Shown here: positions 33,361-42,287 of the stretch, one piece after another
Position numbering within the stretch: the first letter of the stretch is position 1
How the letters are laid out: every line of letters starts with the position of its first letter
The notes under the pieces: generated by a model
Database searches by the model: none
Told to the model about the DNA's origin: nothing
What the model saw: the letters and a program-made list of their open reading frames with translations, nothing else
Position numbers and translations under genes: made by a program
Assembly: GCF_007556595.1 (NCBI RefSeq)
Contig: NZ_VJNB01000003.1
Coordinates: 124,001 to 188,000, forward strand
From: Tepidimonas alkaliphilus
GTDB taxonomy: Bacteria > Pseudomonadota > Gammaproteobacteria > Burkholderiales > Burkholderiaceae_C
Reading direction: 5' to 3'
DNA length: 64,000 nt

Positions 33361-35799
33361 ATGAGCACAGGCAGCCATTTCACGATCCCGGGACTGCATC
33401 ACGACGAAACCTACCCGGTGGGCGACCGCTCGCAGACTGTGGCGGTGGAGGGATGGAACGAGCGGGTGCTGCAAGGGTATTTGGTTGATTTTCAACCCGG
33501 GCAGGGCATCAAAGTGCTGCCATGGGGTCAATCCAAAGCGCTGGCGCTGCGTTTTGTGCAGGTCAAGCGGCTGCGCTGGTTGACGGCTGCTTGGGCGCCC
33601 GCGGCGACCGGCGACGCAGCGTTGCTGACGTTCGTGGTGCATTTGCGTGACGGGGCGATTTACAGCGGTCGTTGTTACGACTGTCGCTCGGGTGCTGACG
33701 GGCTATGGATTTTTCCCAAGGTCGCCGCGGCTGACGATCCGCCACGCGTGTTCATTCCCCATAGCGCGATCGCGCACCACCACGTGCAGCGGGTGGACGA
33801 GGCGCTGCGCGCCGATGAGGAGTTCAGCGCCACGGTTTGGCAGGACGACGAGGGCGGAAGCGGGGAGCCGCAAGCCGGCGCGGCATCTTCCGCGTCGCCT
33901 GCGTGGATAACGGTGGAGACCCCGGAACAACTGCGCGAGGCGCTGCAGCGGCAAGCCACGCTGCGACCGGTGCCGATCGGCGAAGCGCTGCTGGGCTTGG
34001 GCAAGATCACCCCGCCTCAGCTCGAGGCGGCGCTGCAGCGGCAAAAAAGCACCGGCGCGCCGCTGGGCCAGACGCTGATCGAGATGGGTCTGATCCAGCC
34101 GGCAGACTTGCAGGTCGCGTTGGCGCGCAAGATGGGCTATCCGTTCGTCGATGTGCGTCAATACCCGGTCGATCCCGAAGCGTTGCAGCGCGTGCCGATG
34201 GCCTTGGCGCTGCGGCTGCGCGTGCTGCCGCTGACGCTGCTGGACGGCGCGCTGGTCGTGGCCATGCCCGACCCGCTGCAGTTTCGTGCCATTGATGAGC
34301 TGGAATTCGCCGCGCAGTGCAAGGTCATCCCGGTGGTCAGTGCCGCCACCGAGCTGCAAGCCCGCATCGGCGAGCTCTATCACCTTCACGGCCTGGCCGA
34401 CGCGGCAGCCGAGGCGTTGGATGTCAGCGCGCGCGACAGCGCGGCGCTGCCGCCGGATGCCAGCGCGCAGCAACTGGCGCAGCGGCTGGCGGGCGAGTCC
34501 GCTGCCGAGCTGCCGGATCCCGAGCCCGGCGCGGCCGACGCCGCTGCGACCACCGCCGACAACACGCTGGTGCGCCTGATCAACACGATGATCGTGGAGG
34601 CGTTTCACCAAGGCGCCTCCGACATTCACATCGAGCCCTATCCCGGCAACGAAAAAATTCAAATTCGTTTTCGGGTTGACGGTCATTTGCGCCCTTATCT
34701 GGAGCTACCCGCTGCGTTTCGCAATGCTTTGGTGGCGCGCATCAAGGTGATGTGCGACTTGGACATTGCAGAGCGACGAAAGCCGCAAGACGGAAAAATC
34801 GATTTCAAGCGCTTTGGCGGGCTGCCGATCGAGCTGCGCGTGGCCACCATTCCCACCGTCAACGGCATGGAAGATGTGGTGATGCGCATGCTGTCGGCGG
34901 CCGAGCCGATGCCGCTGGATAAATTGCAGCTGTCGCCGGACAATCTGCGCCGTCTGGTGGAGATCCTGGAACGACCTTATGGGCTGTTTTTGTGCGTGGG
35001 CCCCACCGGGTCGGGCAAGACCACGACATTGCACGCGGCGCTGCGGCACATCAACACGCCCGACCGCAAGATTTGGACGGCAGAAGACCCGGTGGAAATC
35101 ACGCAGCGCGGGCTGCGCCAGATCCAGGTCAACCCCAAGATTGGCTGGACGTTTGCCAATGCCTTGCGGGCGATGTTGCGAGCCGACCCGGATGTCATCA
35201 TGGTCGGCGAAATCCGGGATGCCGAAACGGCGGAGATGGCCATCGAGGCGTCGCTGACGGGGCACTTCGTGCTGTCCACCTTGCACACCAACTCGGCGGC
35301 GGAGACGGTCACGCGCCTGCACGAGCTGGGGGTGGATCCGTTTTCGTTTGCCGATTCGCTGCAGGGGGTCTTGGCGCAGCGGCTGGTGCGCAAGGTGTGC
35401 CCGGCGTGCGTGCGCCACGAGCCGCTGCAGGGCGAGACCTTGCGCGAGCTGATGCTGGAATACCAAACCCAGCTGCCGGCTGACCACCCTTGGCGCGATG
35501 CAGCGCAGCTCCACGCGGTCTGGCTTGAGCGCTTTGCCCGTGAAGGACAGCTCTGGCTGCCCCAGCCGCAGGGCTGCGCTGAGTGCGGGCAGACCGGATA
35601 TCGCGGGCGGCTGGCGATCCACGAGCTGCTGTTCGCGCACCCCGACCTCCACCCGTTGATCGTGCGGCGCGAGCCGCCGGCGCGGTTGCGCGACGAGGCG
35701 GTGCGGCAGGGCCTGCGCACCTTGCGCCAGGACGGCATCGAAAAGGCGCTGATGGGCCTGACCACCCTGGCGGAGGTGCGGGCCAACAGCAACCTTTGA
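33361..35799 (+). CDS. GspE/PilB-family secretion ATPase with unusual N-terminus
   Basis: 812-residue hexameric ATPase of the type II secretion/type IV pilus class. The N-terminal 170 residues contain two Trp-rich beta modules I do not recognise. Next is an MshEN-like region (about 200-330) with two copies of the pattern LGxxLxxxGxIxxxxLxxAL, a fold that can bind cyclic di-GMP. The motor domain has GPTGSGKTTTLHAAL, an Asp box, and the Walker B region VIMVGEIRDAETAEMAIEAS with the His box STLHTNSA. A tetracysteine zinc site follows (CPAC and CAEC). No pilin, PilC or PilD gene lies near it. Confidence 0.88.
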   Translation: MSTGSHFTIPGLHHDETYPVGDRSQTVAVEGWNERVLQGYLVDFQPGQGIKVLPWGQSKALALRFVQVKRLRWLTAAWAPAATGDAALLTFVVHLRDGAIYSGRCYDCRSGADGLWIFPKVAAADDPPRVFIPHSAIAHHHVQRVDEALRADEEFSATVWQDDEGGSGEPQAGAASSASPAWITVETPEQLREALQRQATLRPVPIGEALLGLGKITPPQLEAALQRQKSTGAPLGQTLIEMGLIQPADLQVALARKMGYPFVDVRQYPVDPEALQRVPMALALRLRVLPLTLLDGALVVAMPDPLQFRAIDELEFAAQCKVIPVVSAATELQARIGELYHLHGLADAAAEALDVSARDSAALPPDASAQQLAQRLAGESAAELPDPEPGAADAAATTADNTLVRLINTMIVEAFHQGASDIHIEPYPGNEKIQIRFRVDGHLRPYLELPAAFRNALVARIKVMCDLDIAERRKPQDGKIDFKRFGGLPIELRVATIPTVNGMEDVVMRMLSAAEPMPLDKLQLSPDNLRRLVEILERPYGLFLCVGPTGSGKTTTLHAALRHINTPDRKIWTAEDPVEITQRGLRQIQVNPKIGWTFANALRAMLRADPDVIMVGEIRDAETAEMAIEASLTGHFVLSTLHTNSAAETVTRLHELGVDPFSFADSLQGVLAQRLVRKVCPACVRHEPLQGETLRELMLEYQTQLPADHPWRDAAQLHAVWLERFAREGQLWLPQPQGCAECGQTGYRGRLAIHELLFAHPDLHPLIVRREPPARLRDEAVRQGLRTLRQDGIEKALMGLTTLAEVRANSNL

Positions 35800-35886
35800 G
35801 GTTGGCTCAGCCGCGAGCTGTCCAGATGCTGCCTGCTCAGCAGCCGCGGATGGCCGGCGTTTCCCCCTCCGACGTGCGCGGCCGCC

Positions 35887-36636
35887 TCAGGGCTCGGCTT
35901 CGACGATGCGCATCAGCGCGGTACGGTCGCGCACCACGATACCGCCCGGCTCGATGCGGATGGCGCCTTCGCGCTCCATCGTTTTGAGCTCTTGGTTGAC
36001 GCGTTGGCGCGAGGCGCCCAGCAGCTGCGCCAGCTCTTCCTGCGCCAGCTGCAGCCCGATGCGCGTCTCTTGCCCGTTGGCCAGGCACGGCACGCCGTAG
36101 GAGCGGCACAGGTGCAGCAGCTGCTTGGCCAGCCGCGCGCGCAGCGGCAGGGTGTTGAGGTCTTCCACCAAACCAAACAGCGTGCGCATGCGCCGCGCTT
36201 GCAAGCGCAGCAGCGCTTCGTAGAGCTCGACATGCTGGTCGAGGATTTTGCGAAAGTCGCTGCGCGCCACGCACAGCAAGGTCGTCGCTCCGTGGGCATA
36301 GGCGTCGTGCGTGCGGGCGTCGCCATCGAACATCGCCACGTCGCCGAACCACACTCCCGGCTCCACGTAGGTCAGCGTGATTTGCTTGCCGCTGAGGGTG
36401 GTGGAGCTGACCCGCACCGCGCCTTTGGCCACCGCGCTCCAGAAGGAGGGCGGATCGCCGCGCGCGCAGATCAGCTCGCCGTCTTGGTAGCGTTTGACGT
36501 AGGCGCATCGCAAAATGTCGTGCCGCAGCGAGGGAGAAAGACTGGAAAACCAGCGGCCATGGTTGATGGCCTCGCGCTCTTCCATGGTCAGCATCGGTTC
36601 CTCAAGCGGCTGTCGTGCGAGCGACTGAATGGTCAT
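35887..36636 (-). CDS. Crp/Fnr-family transcriptional regulator
   Basis: 249-residue regulator with an N-terminal cyclic-nucleotide-type effector domain (LRHDILRCAYVKRYQDGELI, then VEPGVWFGDVAMFDGDART) and a C-terminal winged helix (LAQEELAQLLGASRQRVNQE). It lacks the N-terminal Cys cluster of FNR, so it is not an obvious oxygen sensor. ATG 36636 has AGGAG nine bases upstream. It lies 38 bases downstream of the enoyl-CoA hydratase on the same strand and may be its operon partner. Effector unknown. Confidence 0.9.
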   Translation of the reverse strand: MTIQSLARQPLEEPMLTMEEREAINHGRWFSSLSPSLRHDILRCAYVKRYQDGELICARGDPPSFWSAVAKGAVRVSSTTLSGKQITLTYVEPGVWFGDVAMFDGDARTHDAYAHGATTLLCVARSDFRKILDQHVELYEALLRLQARRMRTLFGLVEDLNTLPLRARLAKQLLHLCRSYGVPCLANGQETRIGLQLAQEELAQLLGASRQRVNQELKTMEREGAIRIEPGGIVVRDRTALMRIVEAEP

Positions 36637-36674
36637 GCGGTCGTCTCCTAGGGGACACGGGGTCGGCGCAAGGT

Positions 36675-37454
36675 TCAGCGGTAGCGCGGCGCGCGCTTGT
36701 CCAAAAAAGCCTGGATGCCTTCGCCGGCGTTGGGGTGGTGCAGGTTGCGCACGAAGTGGTCGCGCTCGTCGCGCAGCTGGCGCGCCAGGCCGTGCTCCAG
36801 CGCGTCGTTGGCCAGCGCCTTGATGCTGGCCAGCGCGTTGGGGGCCTTGGCGTTGAGGCGTTCGGCCAGCGCCAGCGCGTCCGTCAGCGCCGCGCCCGCG
36901 GCGCTGACCGCGGTGACGAGGCCCAGCTGGTGCAGCCGTTCGGCGCCGATGCGCTCGCCTAACATCAGCAGCTGCAGCGCGGTGGCGCGCGGCAGCTGGC
37001 GCAGCAGGCTCCAGGTGGCGCCGCCGTCGGGCGAAAGCCCGACGTTGACGTAGGCCATCACGAACACCGCGTCGCGCGCCGCCACCAGCAGGTCGCACGC
37101 CAGCGCGAGCGAAAACCCCGCCCCGGCGCAGGCGCCTTCCACCGCGGCGATGACGGGCTTGGGAAAGCTGCGGATCGCCTCGATCCAGCTGTGCAGCGCC
37201 TCGATGCTGTCGGCCTGCACCTCGGGCGGCTGCTGCCGGTTGGCCAGCAGCCGCTGCAGGTTGCCGCCGGCGCAGAAGGTGCCGCCAGCGCCGGTGAGGA
37301 TGACGCTGCGCACCTCGGCGTTGCGCTCGGCGGCGATCAGCGCCTCGAGGCCCGCGACGTAGATTTCCGGCGCCAGCGCGTTGCGCTGCTCGGGGTTGTG
37401 GATCGTCAGCACCAGGGTGCCGCTTTCCAAGCGGGTTTGCAGGGTCGCAGGCAT
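36675..37454 (-). CDS. Enoyl-CoA hydratase/isomerase family protein (PaaG/oxepin-CoA hydrolase-like)
   Basis: 259-residue crotonase-fold enzyme. The oxyanion-hole segments are GTFCAGGNLQRLLANR and EGACAGAGFSLALACDLLVA. The FCAGGNLxRLLANR stretch resembles the group named alternative-type oxepin-CoA hydrolase in Comamonadaceae, which would act in phenylacetyl-CoA breakdown; general enoyl-CoA hydratase is the safe call. It starts three bases after the stop of the 3-hydroxyacyl-CoA dehydrogenase, so the two act together. Confidence 0.85.
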   Translation of the reverse strand: MPATLQTRLESGTLVLTIHNPEQRNALAPEIYVAGLEALIAAERNAEVRSVILTGAGGTFCAGGNLQRLLANRQQPPEVQADSIEALHSWIEAIRSFPKPVIAAVEGACAGAGFSLALACDLLVAARDAVFVMAYVNVGLSPDGGATWSLLRQLPRATALQLLMLGERIGAERLHQLGLVTAVSAAGAALTDALALAERLNAKAPNALASIKALANDALEHGLARQLRDERDHFVRNLHHPNAGEGIQAFLDKRAPRYR

Positions 37455-37457
37455 GGC

Positions 37458-38996
37458 CTAGCCCTCTTCAGCGTGCAGCAGGCTCAGACCGAGCTGGGCG
37501 CGACGGCGCAACCACGGCGAAGGCCGGTAGCGCGGGTCGCCGTAGAGCGCCTGCAGGCGCGTCAATACCGTCAGCAACCGATCCGGCCCCATGGCATCAC
37601 CCATGGCCAGCGGCCCCTGCGGGTAGCCCAAGCCCAGGGTAACGGCGGTTTCCAGGTCGGTCGGGGTGCAAATGCCTTGCTGGCAGATGTCGGCGGCGAT
37701 GTTGACGATGGTGGCCAGCGTGCGTTGGGTGACGAAGCCGCCGCTGTCGCGGATGACGCTGACCGGCTTGCCGTCGCGCGCGAGCAGCGCCTGCGCCGCA
37801 GCGCGCATCTCGGGGCGCGTGGCGGGATTGGTGGCCAGCACGCGGCGCTTGACGGCACCATCGGGCAGCAGCATGTCGAGGCCGACGGTGCGGCCAGGGT
37901 CGAGCTGCTCCTGCGCCGCCACGGTGGTGACGTCGTCGCCCAGCGGCGCCACCACGATCAGCGCCTGCTCCGACGGCTGGGCGGCGGTCTCGATCGTCGC
38001 GCCGAGCCCGTGCAGCAGTTGCAGCAACGCCTCCCGACGGCAGGCGCTGGGCGCGACCCAAACGGGCGGCAACGCCCCCACCACCGGCACAGGCGGCTCC
38101 GGCGGCACCTGCGCCTGCCCATCGACGTAGCGGTAGAAGCCCTCGCCGACCTTGCGCCCAACCACGCCGCCGGCCAGCCGCTGCGCCGCGATCACGCTTG
38201 GGCGAAAGCGCGGCTCCTCGTAATATTGGTGATAGATCGACTCCATCACCGGCTGCGAGACGTCCAGCGCCGTCAGATCCAGCAGCTCGAACGGCCCCAG
38301 GCGAAAGCCCACCTGGTCTTTCAGGATGCGGTCGATGGTGGCGAAGTCGGCCACGCGCTCGCCGGCGATGCGCAGCGCCTCGGTGATGTAGCCGCGCCCG
38401 GCGTGGTTGACGATGAAGCCCGGCGTGTCCTGCGCCATCACCGGCGTGTGGCCCAGCTCGCGCGCGAAGGCGGCCAGCCGCTGGGTGACGCCGGGGTCGG
38501 TCTTCAGCCCCGACACCACCTCGACCACCTTCATCAACGGCACCGGGTTGAAGAAGTGAAAGCCCGCCAGACGCTGCGGGGCGCGCAGCCGGCTGCCGAT
38601 CGCCGTCACCGACAGCGACGAGGTGTTGGTGGCCAGCACCGCGTCCTGGCCGACGATGTCTTCGAGCTGGGCAAACAGCGCCTGCTTGGCGTCCAGCCGC
38701 TCGACGATGGCCTCGATGACGAGGTCGCAGCCCGCCAGCGCCTCCACGCCCGCCGCCGGTGCCAGCCGCTGCAGGCACGCGGCGGCCTCATCTGCGGTCA
38801 TGCGGCCCTTGGCCACCAGCTTGTCCCAGGTCTCGCGCAGTGCCGCAAGCGCGGCCTGCACCGCTTCGGGCCGTGCGTCCAGCAGATGCACCACACAGCC
38901 GGCCTGCGCAGCGATCTGCGCGATGCCGCGGCCCATGGCGCCCGCGCCAACCAAGCCAATGTTGCGGAAAGTGAGACAGGCCGTTGCATCCGACAT
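37458..38996 (-). CDS. paaH: 3-hydroxyacyl-CoA dehydrogenase (PaaH-like)
   Basis: NAD-dependent oxidation of 3-hydroxyacyl-CoA to 3-ketoacyl-CoA. The 512-residue product has an N-terminal Rossmann domain (NIGLVGAGAMGRGIAQIAAQ), catalytic segments HFFNPVPLMKVVEVVSG and NHAGRGYITEALRIAGE, and a second C-terminal 3HCDH domain (DSGGFVTQRTLATIVNIAAD). This two-domain length fits PaaH rather than short FadB-type enzymes. ATG 38996 gives a normal N-terminus; the frame continues to 39050. With the hydratase it forms a beta-oxidation-like pair, with the Crp-like gene behind. Confidence 0.88.
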   Translation of the reverse strand: MSDATACLTFRNIGLVGAGAMGRGIAQIAAQAGCVVHLLDARPEAVQAALAALRETWDKLVAKGRMTADEAAACLQRLAPAAGVEALAGCDLVIEAIVERLDAKQALFAQLEDIVGQDAVLATNTSSLSVTAIGSRLRAPQRLAGFHFFNPVPLMKVVEVVSGLKTDPGVTQRLAAFARELGHTPVMAQDTPGFIVNHAGRGYITEALRIAGERVADFATIDRILKDQVGFRLGPFELLDLTALDVSQPVMESIYHQYYEEPRFRPSVIAAQRLAGGVVGRKVGEGFYRYVDGQAQVPPEPPVPVVGALPPVWVAPSACRREALLQLLHGLGATIETAAQPSEQALIVVAPLGDDVTTVAAQEQLDPGRTVGLDMLLPDGAVKRRVLATNPATRPEMRAAAQALLARDGKPVSVIRDSGGFVTQRTLATIVNIAADICQQGICTPTDLETAVTLGLGYPQGPLAMGDAMGPDRLLTVLTRLQALYGDPRYRPSPWLRRRAQLGLSLLHAEEG

Positions 38997-39097
38997 GGGC
39001 AATCCCGGTTCAACCCCATGAATATGACAAAATCGATGCGTGGGAGGCATCTTTAGCCCATCCGTGGATCATAGGCATGAAACTGAAGGATAACCGC

Positions 39098-41176
39098 ATG
39101 CGTCCCCTTGTTTTGGCCATCGCCGCAGGCTGGGCAGCCTGGCCTTCGCTGTGGGCCCAGTCGCTGGGTGCGGCGCAGGGGACGGTGCAGATCGGGCGTC
39201 CGCTGGACGTGGTGGTGGCCGCGCCTCTGGAAGGCGACGACCCTGCCGCGGTTTGCGCGCAGGCGTGGGTTCGCTTCGGGGATTTGCCGCTGCCGGCCTC
39301 CGAAGTGGCGCTGACGGTGGTGCGCGACGAAGCGCGCGGCAGCGGGTTGCGGGTGCGCACGCGCAGCGTGGTCAACGAGCCGGTGGTTCAGCTGCGGGTG
39401 ACCTTGGGCTGCGGCGCGCCGCTGACGCGCATCTACACCTTGCTGCCGCAGGCGCCCGAGGTTGTGGCCGAGGTCGCCATGCCTGCCGCGTCGGCGGCGG
39501 CAGCCGCTCCTGCGGCCACGGCTTTGCCGGTGGCGCGCGCGCAAGCTCCAGCAGCGGCGGCCTTGGATCCAGCCGGGTCGGCTCCTGCCGCGCCACGCAC
39601 GCCCAAGTCGGGTTCGCCACGCGCCGAGGCAACGTCCTCCCGAGCCTCAGCGCCCCGGGACGCCACGCGCTCCGCTGCGTCGGCGGCGCGTCCTCGACCG
39701 CCGCGAGATCCCTTGCCAACCCCTGTTGCCGCCCCCTCGTGGAGCAGCCGTTTGAGCGCGGAGTTGCTCACCCCTGTGGCCGCCGCGCCCGAAGGCGCGC
39801 CGCGCCTGAGCGTGGAACCGCTGGCGTTTGAGTCCGACGAAGCGTTTGTGCAGTTTTTGCTGGCCCGCTCGCTGGGCCTGGCGCCCGCACGCGCAGAACC
39901 TGAGGCGTCCCCGGCCGCCGAGGGGCAGCCCGATGCCGCTGCCGGCGCTGTGGCCACGCCCGCAGCGGCTGCGGCGGACGCGGCTGCGGCGCCGCCAGCC
40001 GCCGCGCCTCAGCCTCCTGCATCCCCAGCGCCGCAGGACGAGCTGCCGTGGACATGGATCGGGGCTGGCGCAGCGGCGCTGTTGCTGGCGGCGCTGGCGG
40101 CGCTGCGTTGGCGGCAGCGCTCCGGTGCGAGCGCGGATTCGGGTCGTTTTCGCTGGCTGTCGAAAGCGGCGGCAGATGGCGAGGGGGCCTTAGGGCCGTC
40201 GGCGCAGCGCCAAGATCCGGTGATCGCAACGGTCACCGCGTCAGCGGCTGGGGCGGCCCCGGCCACAACCCCGCGCGAGACGCCGGCCAAGCCCCTGCGA
40301 CGCGTTGAAGCGTCGGCCACCTCCCCTTTGGCTGCCCCGACAGCGACTGCCGTGCCGCGAGCGGCGTTGGCAGAAGAAGGCCGCGGGGCTGCTGCCACGC
40401 GCACGGTGCCGCCGCCCACGCCGCAAGCTCCCGCTGCCGCGGCAGCGCAGCCTCCATCGCGTCCGGCTCCTTCGCCGGTGTCGGCTGGGCCCGCGCAGGA
40501 GTCGGGCGATTTCGTCGCTGATTGGGATGCTGCTCCCCAGGAGGACAAGGCGGCAGCCGCCCGCGTCAACCAGGAGGCGGCGCTAGCAGTTTCAACCTCC
40601 ACTTCTGCCGCCATGCCCGCATCGTTGGATGTGGCGGCGCTGCACGAGCTGTGGCAGCGCGTGGACTTTCTCGTCGATCTTGGGCAGGTGTCGGATGCCA
40701 TCGCGGCGCTGCGCAGCTTTGTGCTAGCGCATCCCGGCGCCAGCGAAGCGCCTTATCGACGCTGGTGGGCGCTGGCGCAGGCAAGCGGCCTGGACGCTGG
40801 GTTGGCTCAGCGCACCTACGAAGCGCACTACCAGCGCCCCTGGCAGCCGGACGGGCTTGACGCCAGCCTGTTGGACGATGCCGAATGGCTGCAGCGCTTG
40901 CAAGCGGTTTGGCCCAAGGACGAAGCGCGCCGCCTCATCGAGGCAGCCTTGGCCAGTGCGCCGGGCCACGCTGGAGAGCCGCCGTTGGCGGTGCGCACCC
41001 TGGCCGCTTGGGACGACCTGATGTTGCTGCACGGCGTGCTGCAAGCGCGCGCGTCGTTGCCTGAGTCGGATCCCAACGCCGCGCCGTCCAGCCCTGCCGG
41101 TAAGGGCGAGGATGACCACGTTCTCGAGTTCGATCTAGGGGATTGGACGCCGCCGCCCGCCGCGCCGCAGCGCTAA
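39098..41176 (+). CDS. FimV-like periplasmic/inner-membrane protein
   Basis: 692-residue protein with a signal peptide (MRPLVLAIAAGWAAWPSLWA) and a FimV-type N-terminal domain (LGAAQGTVQIGRPLDVVV, then VNEPVVQLRVTLGCGAPLTR). About 200 residues of Ala/Pro/Arg-rich linker lead to one membrane helix near residue 320-340 (WTWIGAGAAALLLAALAALR). A second low-complexity stretch precedes a cytoplasmic TPR-like helical domain (from about 510). FimV/HubP proteins organise cell poles, type IV pili and type II secretion. ATG 39098 has AAGGA at eight bases; ATG 39077 is an alternative. It is shorter than typical FimV, so a paralogue is possible. Confidence 0.72.
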   Translation: MRPLVLAIAAGWAAWPSLWAQSLGAAQGTVQIGRPLDVVVAAPLEGDDPAAVCAQAWVRFGDLPLPASEVALTVVRDEARGSGLRVRTRSVVNEPVVQLRVTLGCGAPLTRIYTLLPQAPEVVAEVAMPAASAAAAAPAATALPVARAQAPAAAALDPAGSAPAAPRTPKSGSPRAEATSSRASAPRDATRSAASAARPRPPRDPLPTPVAAPSWSSRLSAELLTPVAAAPEGAPRLSVEPLAFESDEAFVQFLLARSLGLAPARAEPEASPAAEGQPDAAAGAVATPAAAAADAAAAPPAAAPQPPASPAPQDELPWTWIGAGAAALLLAALAALRWRQRSGASADSGRFRWLSKAAADGEGALGPSAQRQDPVIATVTASAAGAAPATTPRETPAKPLRRVEASATSPLAAPTATAVPRAALAEEGRGAAATRTVPPPTPQAPAAAAAQPPSRPAPSPVSAGPAQESGDFVADWDAAPQEDKAAAARVNQEAALAVSTSTSAAMPASLDVAALHELWQRVDFLVDLGQVSDAIAALRSFVLAHPGASEAPYRRWWALAQASGLDAGLAQRTYEAHYQRPWQPDGLDASLLDDAEWLQRLQAVWPKDEARRLIEAALASAPGHAGEPPLAVRTLAAWDDLMLLHGVLQARASLPESDPNAAPSSPAGKGEDDHVLEFDLGDWTPPPAAPQR

Positions 41177-42219
41177 AGCGGCGTGGGCCTTGAGCTGCTG
41201 CGACTTTGCAGCGGGCGACGCACTTGCAGCGCGCCGGGGTTGACGATGTGGGTCGGCGTGCCCTTGATGTAGTTGACCACGTTGTCAAACGCGGCGGAAA
41301 AATAGGTTTCGTAGCTGTCGAGCTCGACGAAGCCGATGTGCGGCGTGCAGACGCAGTTTTCCAGCCGCAGCAGCGCGTGGCCCTGCAGGATCGGCTCGCT
41401 TTCGAACACGTCCACCGCCGCCATGCCAGGGCGGCCGCGGTTGAGCGCCGCCACCAGCGCGTCCGGCTCGATCAGCTCGGCGCGCGCGGTGTTGACCAGC
41501 AGCGCGGTCGGCTTCATGGTGGCCAGATCGTCGAAGCGCACGCAGCCGCGCGTCTCGTCGGTCAGGCGCAGGTGCAGGCTCAGCACGTCGCTGTCGCGGA
41601 ACAGCGCGGCCTTGTCCGGCGCCACCTCGAAGCCGTCGGCGGCAGCCTGCACGCGGCTGGCCTCGCGCCCCCAGACGAGCACGCGCATGCCAAACGCCCG
41701 CCCGTAGCCGGCCACGAGCCGGCCGATGCGGCCGTAGCCCCAGATGCCCAGCGTGCGGCCGCGCAGCACCATGCCGAGCCCGAAGTTCGGCGGCATCGAG
41801 GCCGCTTTCAGCCCCGACTGCTGCCAGGCGCCGTGCTTCAAGTTGGCGACGTACTGCGGGATGCGGCGCATCGCGGCCATGATCAGCGCCCAGGTCAGCT
41901 CCGCCGGCGCCACCGGATCGCCGACGCCCTCGGCCACCGCCACGCCGTGCTCGGTGCAGGCCTGCACGTCGATGTGCGGCCCCACCGCGCCGGTCTGCGC
42001 GATCAGCTTCAGGCGCGGCAGCTTCTCCAGCAGCGCGCGGGTGATGGCGGTGCGCTCGCGGATCAGCACGACGATGTCGGCGTCGCGCAGCCGCACCGCG
42101 AGTTGCCCTACGCCCTTGACGTTGTTGGTGTAGACCTTGGCGGGGTAGGGGTCGAGCTTGCGCGCGCAGGCCAGCTTGCGCACAGCGTCCTGGTAATCGT
42201 CGAGGATCACGATGTTCAT
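41173..42219 (-). CDS. D-2-hydroxyacid dehydrogenase family protein
   Basis: 348-residue NAD(P)-dependent oxidoreductase of the D-isomer-specific 2-hydroxyacid dehydrogenase family. The dinucleotide fold is at GRTLGIWGYGRIGRLVAGYG, the catalytic Arg in LLVNTARAELIEPDAL, the Glu in DVFESEPI and the His in CTPHIGFVE. The substrate (glycerate, lactate or similar) cannot be told. Its stop codon overlaps that of the convergent FimV-like gene within CTAA (41173-41176). Confidence 0.88.
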   Translation of the reverse strand: MNIVILDDYQDAVRKLACARKLDPYPAKVYTNNVKGVGQLAVRLRDADIVVLIRERTAITRALLEKLPRLKLIAQTGAVGPHIDVQACTEHGVAVAEGVGDPVAPAELTWALIMAAMRRIPQYVANLKHGAWQQSGLKAASMPPNFGLGMVLRGRTLGIWGYGRIGRLVAGYGRAFGMRVLVWGREASRVQAAADGFEVAPDKAALFRDSDVLSLHLRLTDETRGCVRFDDLATMKPTALLVNTARAELIEPDALVAALNRGRPGMAAVDVFESEPILQGHALLRLENCVCTPHIGFVELDSYETYFSAAFDNVVNYIKGTPTHIVNPGALQVRRPLQSRSSSRPTPL

Positions 42220-42287
42220 GCCCCGGCATTGTGCCCGCTGTCGCCGGCGCGGCGATCCCTAGGGCGCGGTTCGCGTAGCATTCAACG

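Noticed and set aside
35887-36636. Crp-like protein as the FNR acting at the cytochrome c4 box
   Set aside because: It has no N-terminal cysteine cluster, and its recognition helix (SRQRVNQE) does not clearly match FNR or CRP, so the link is not supported.
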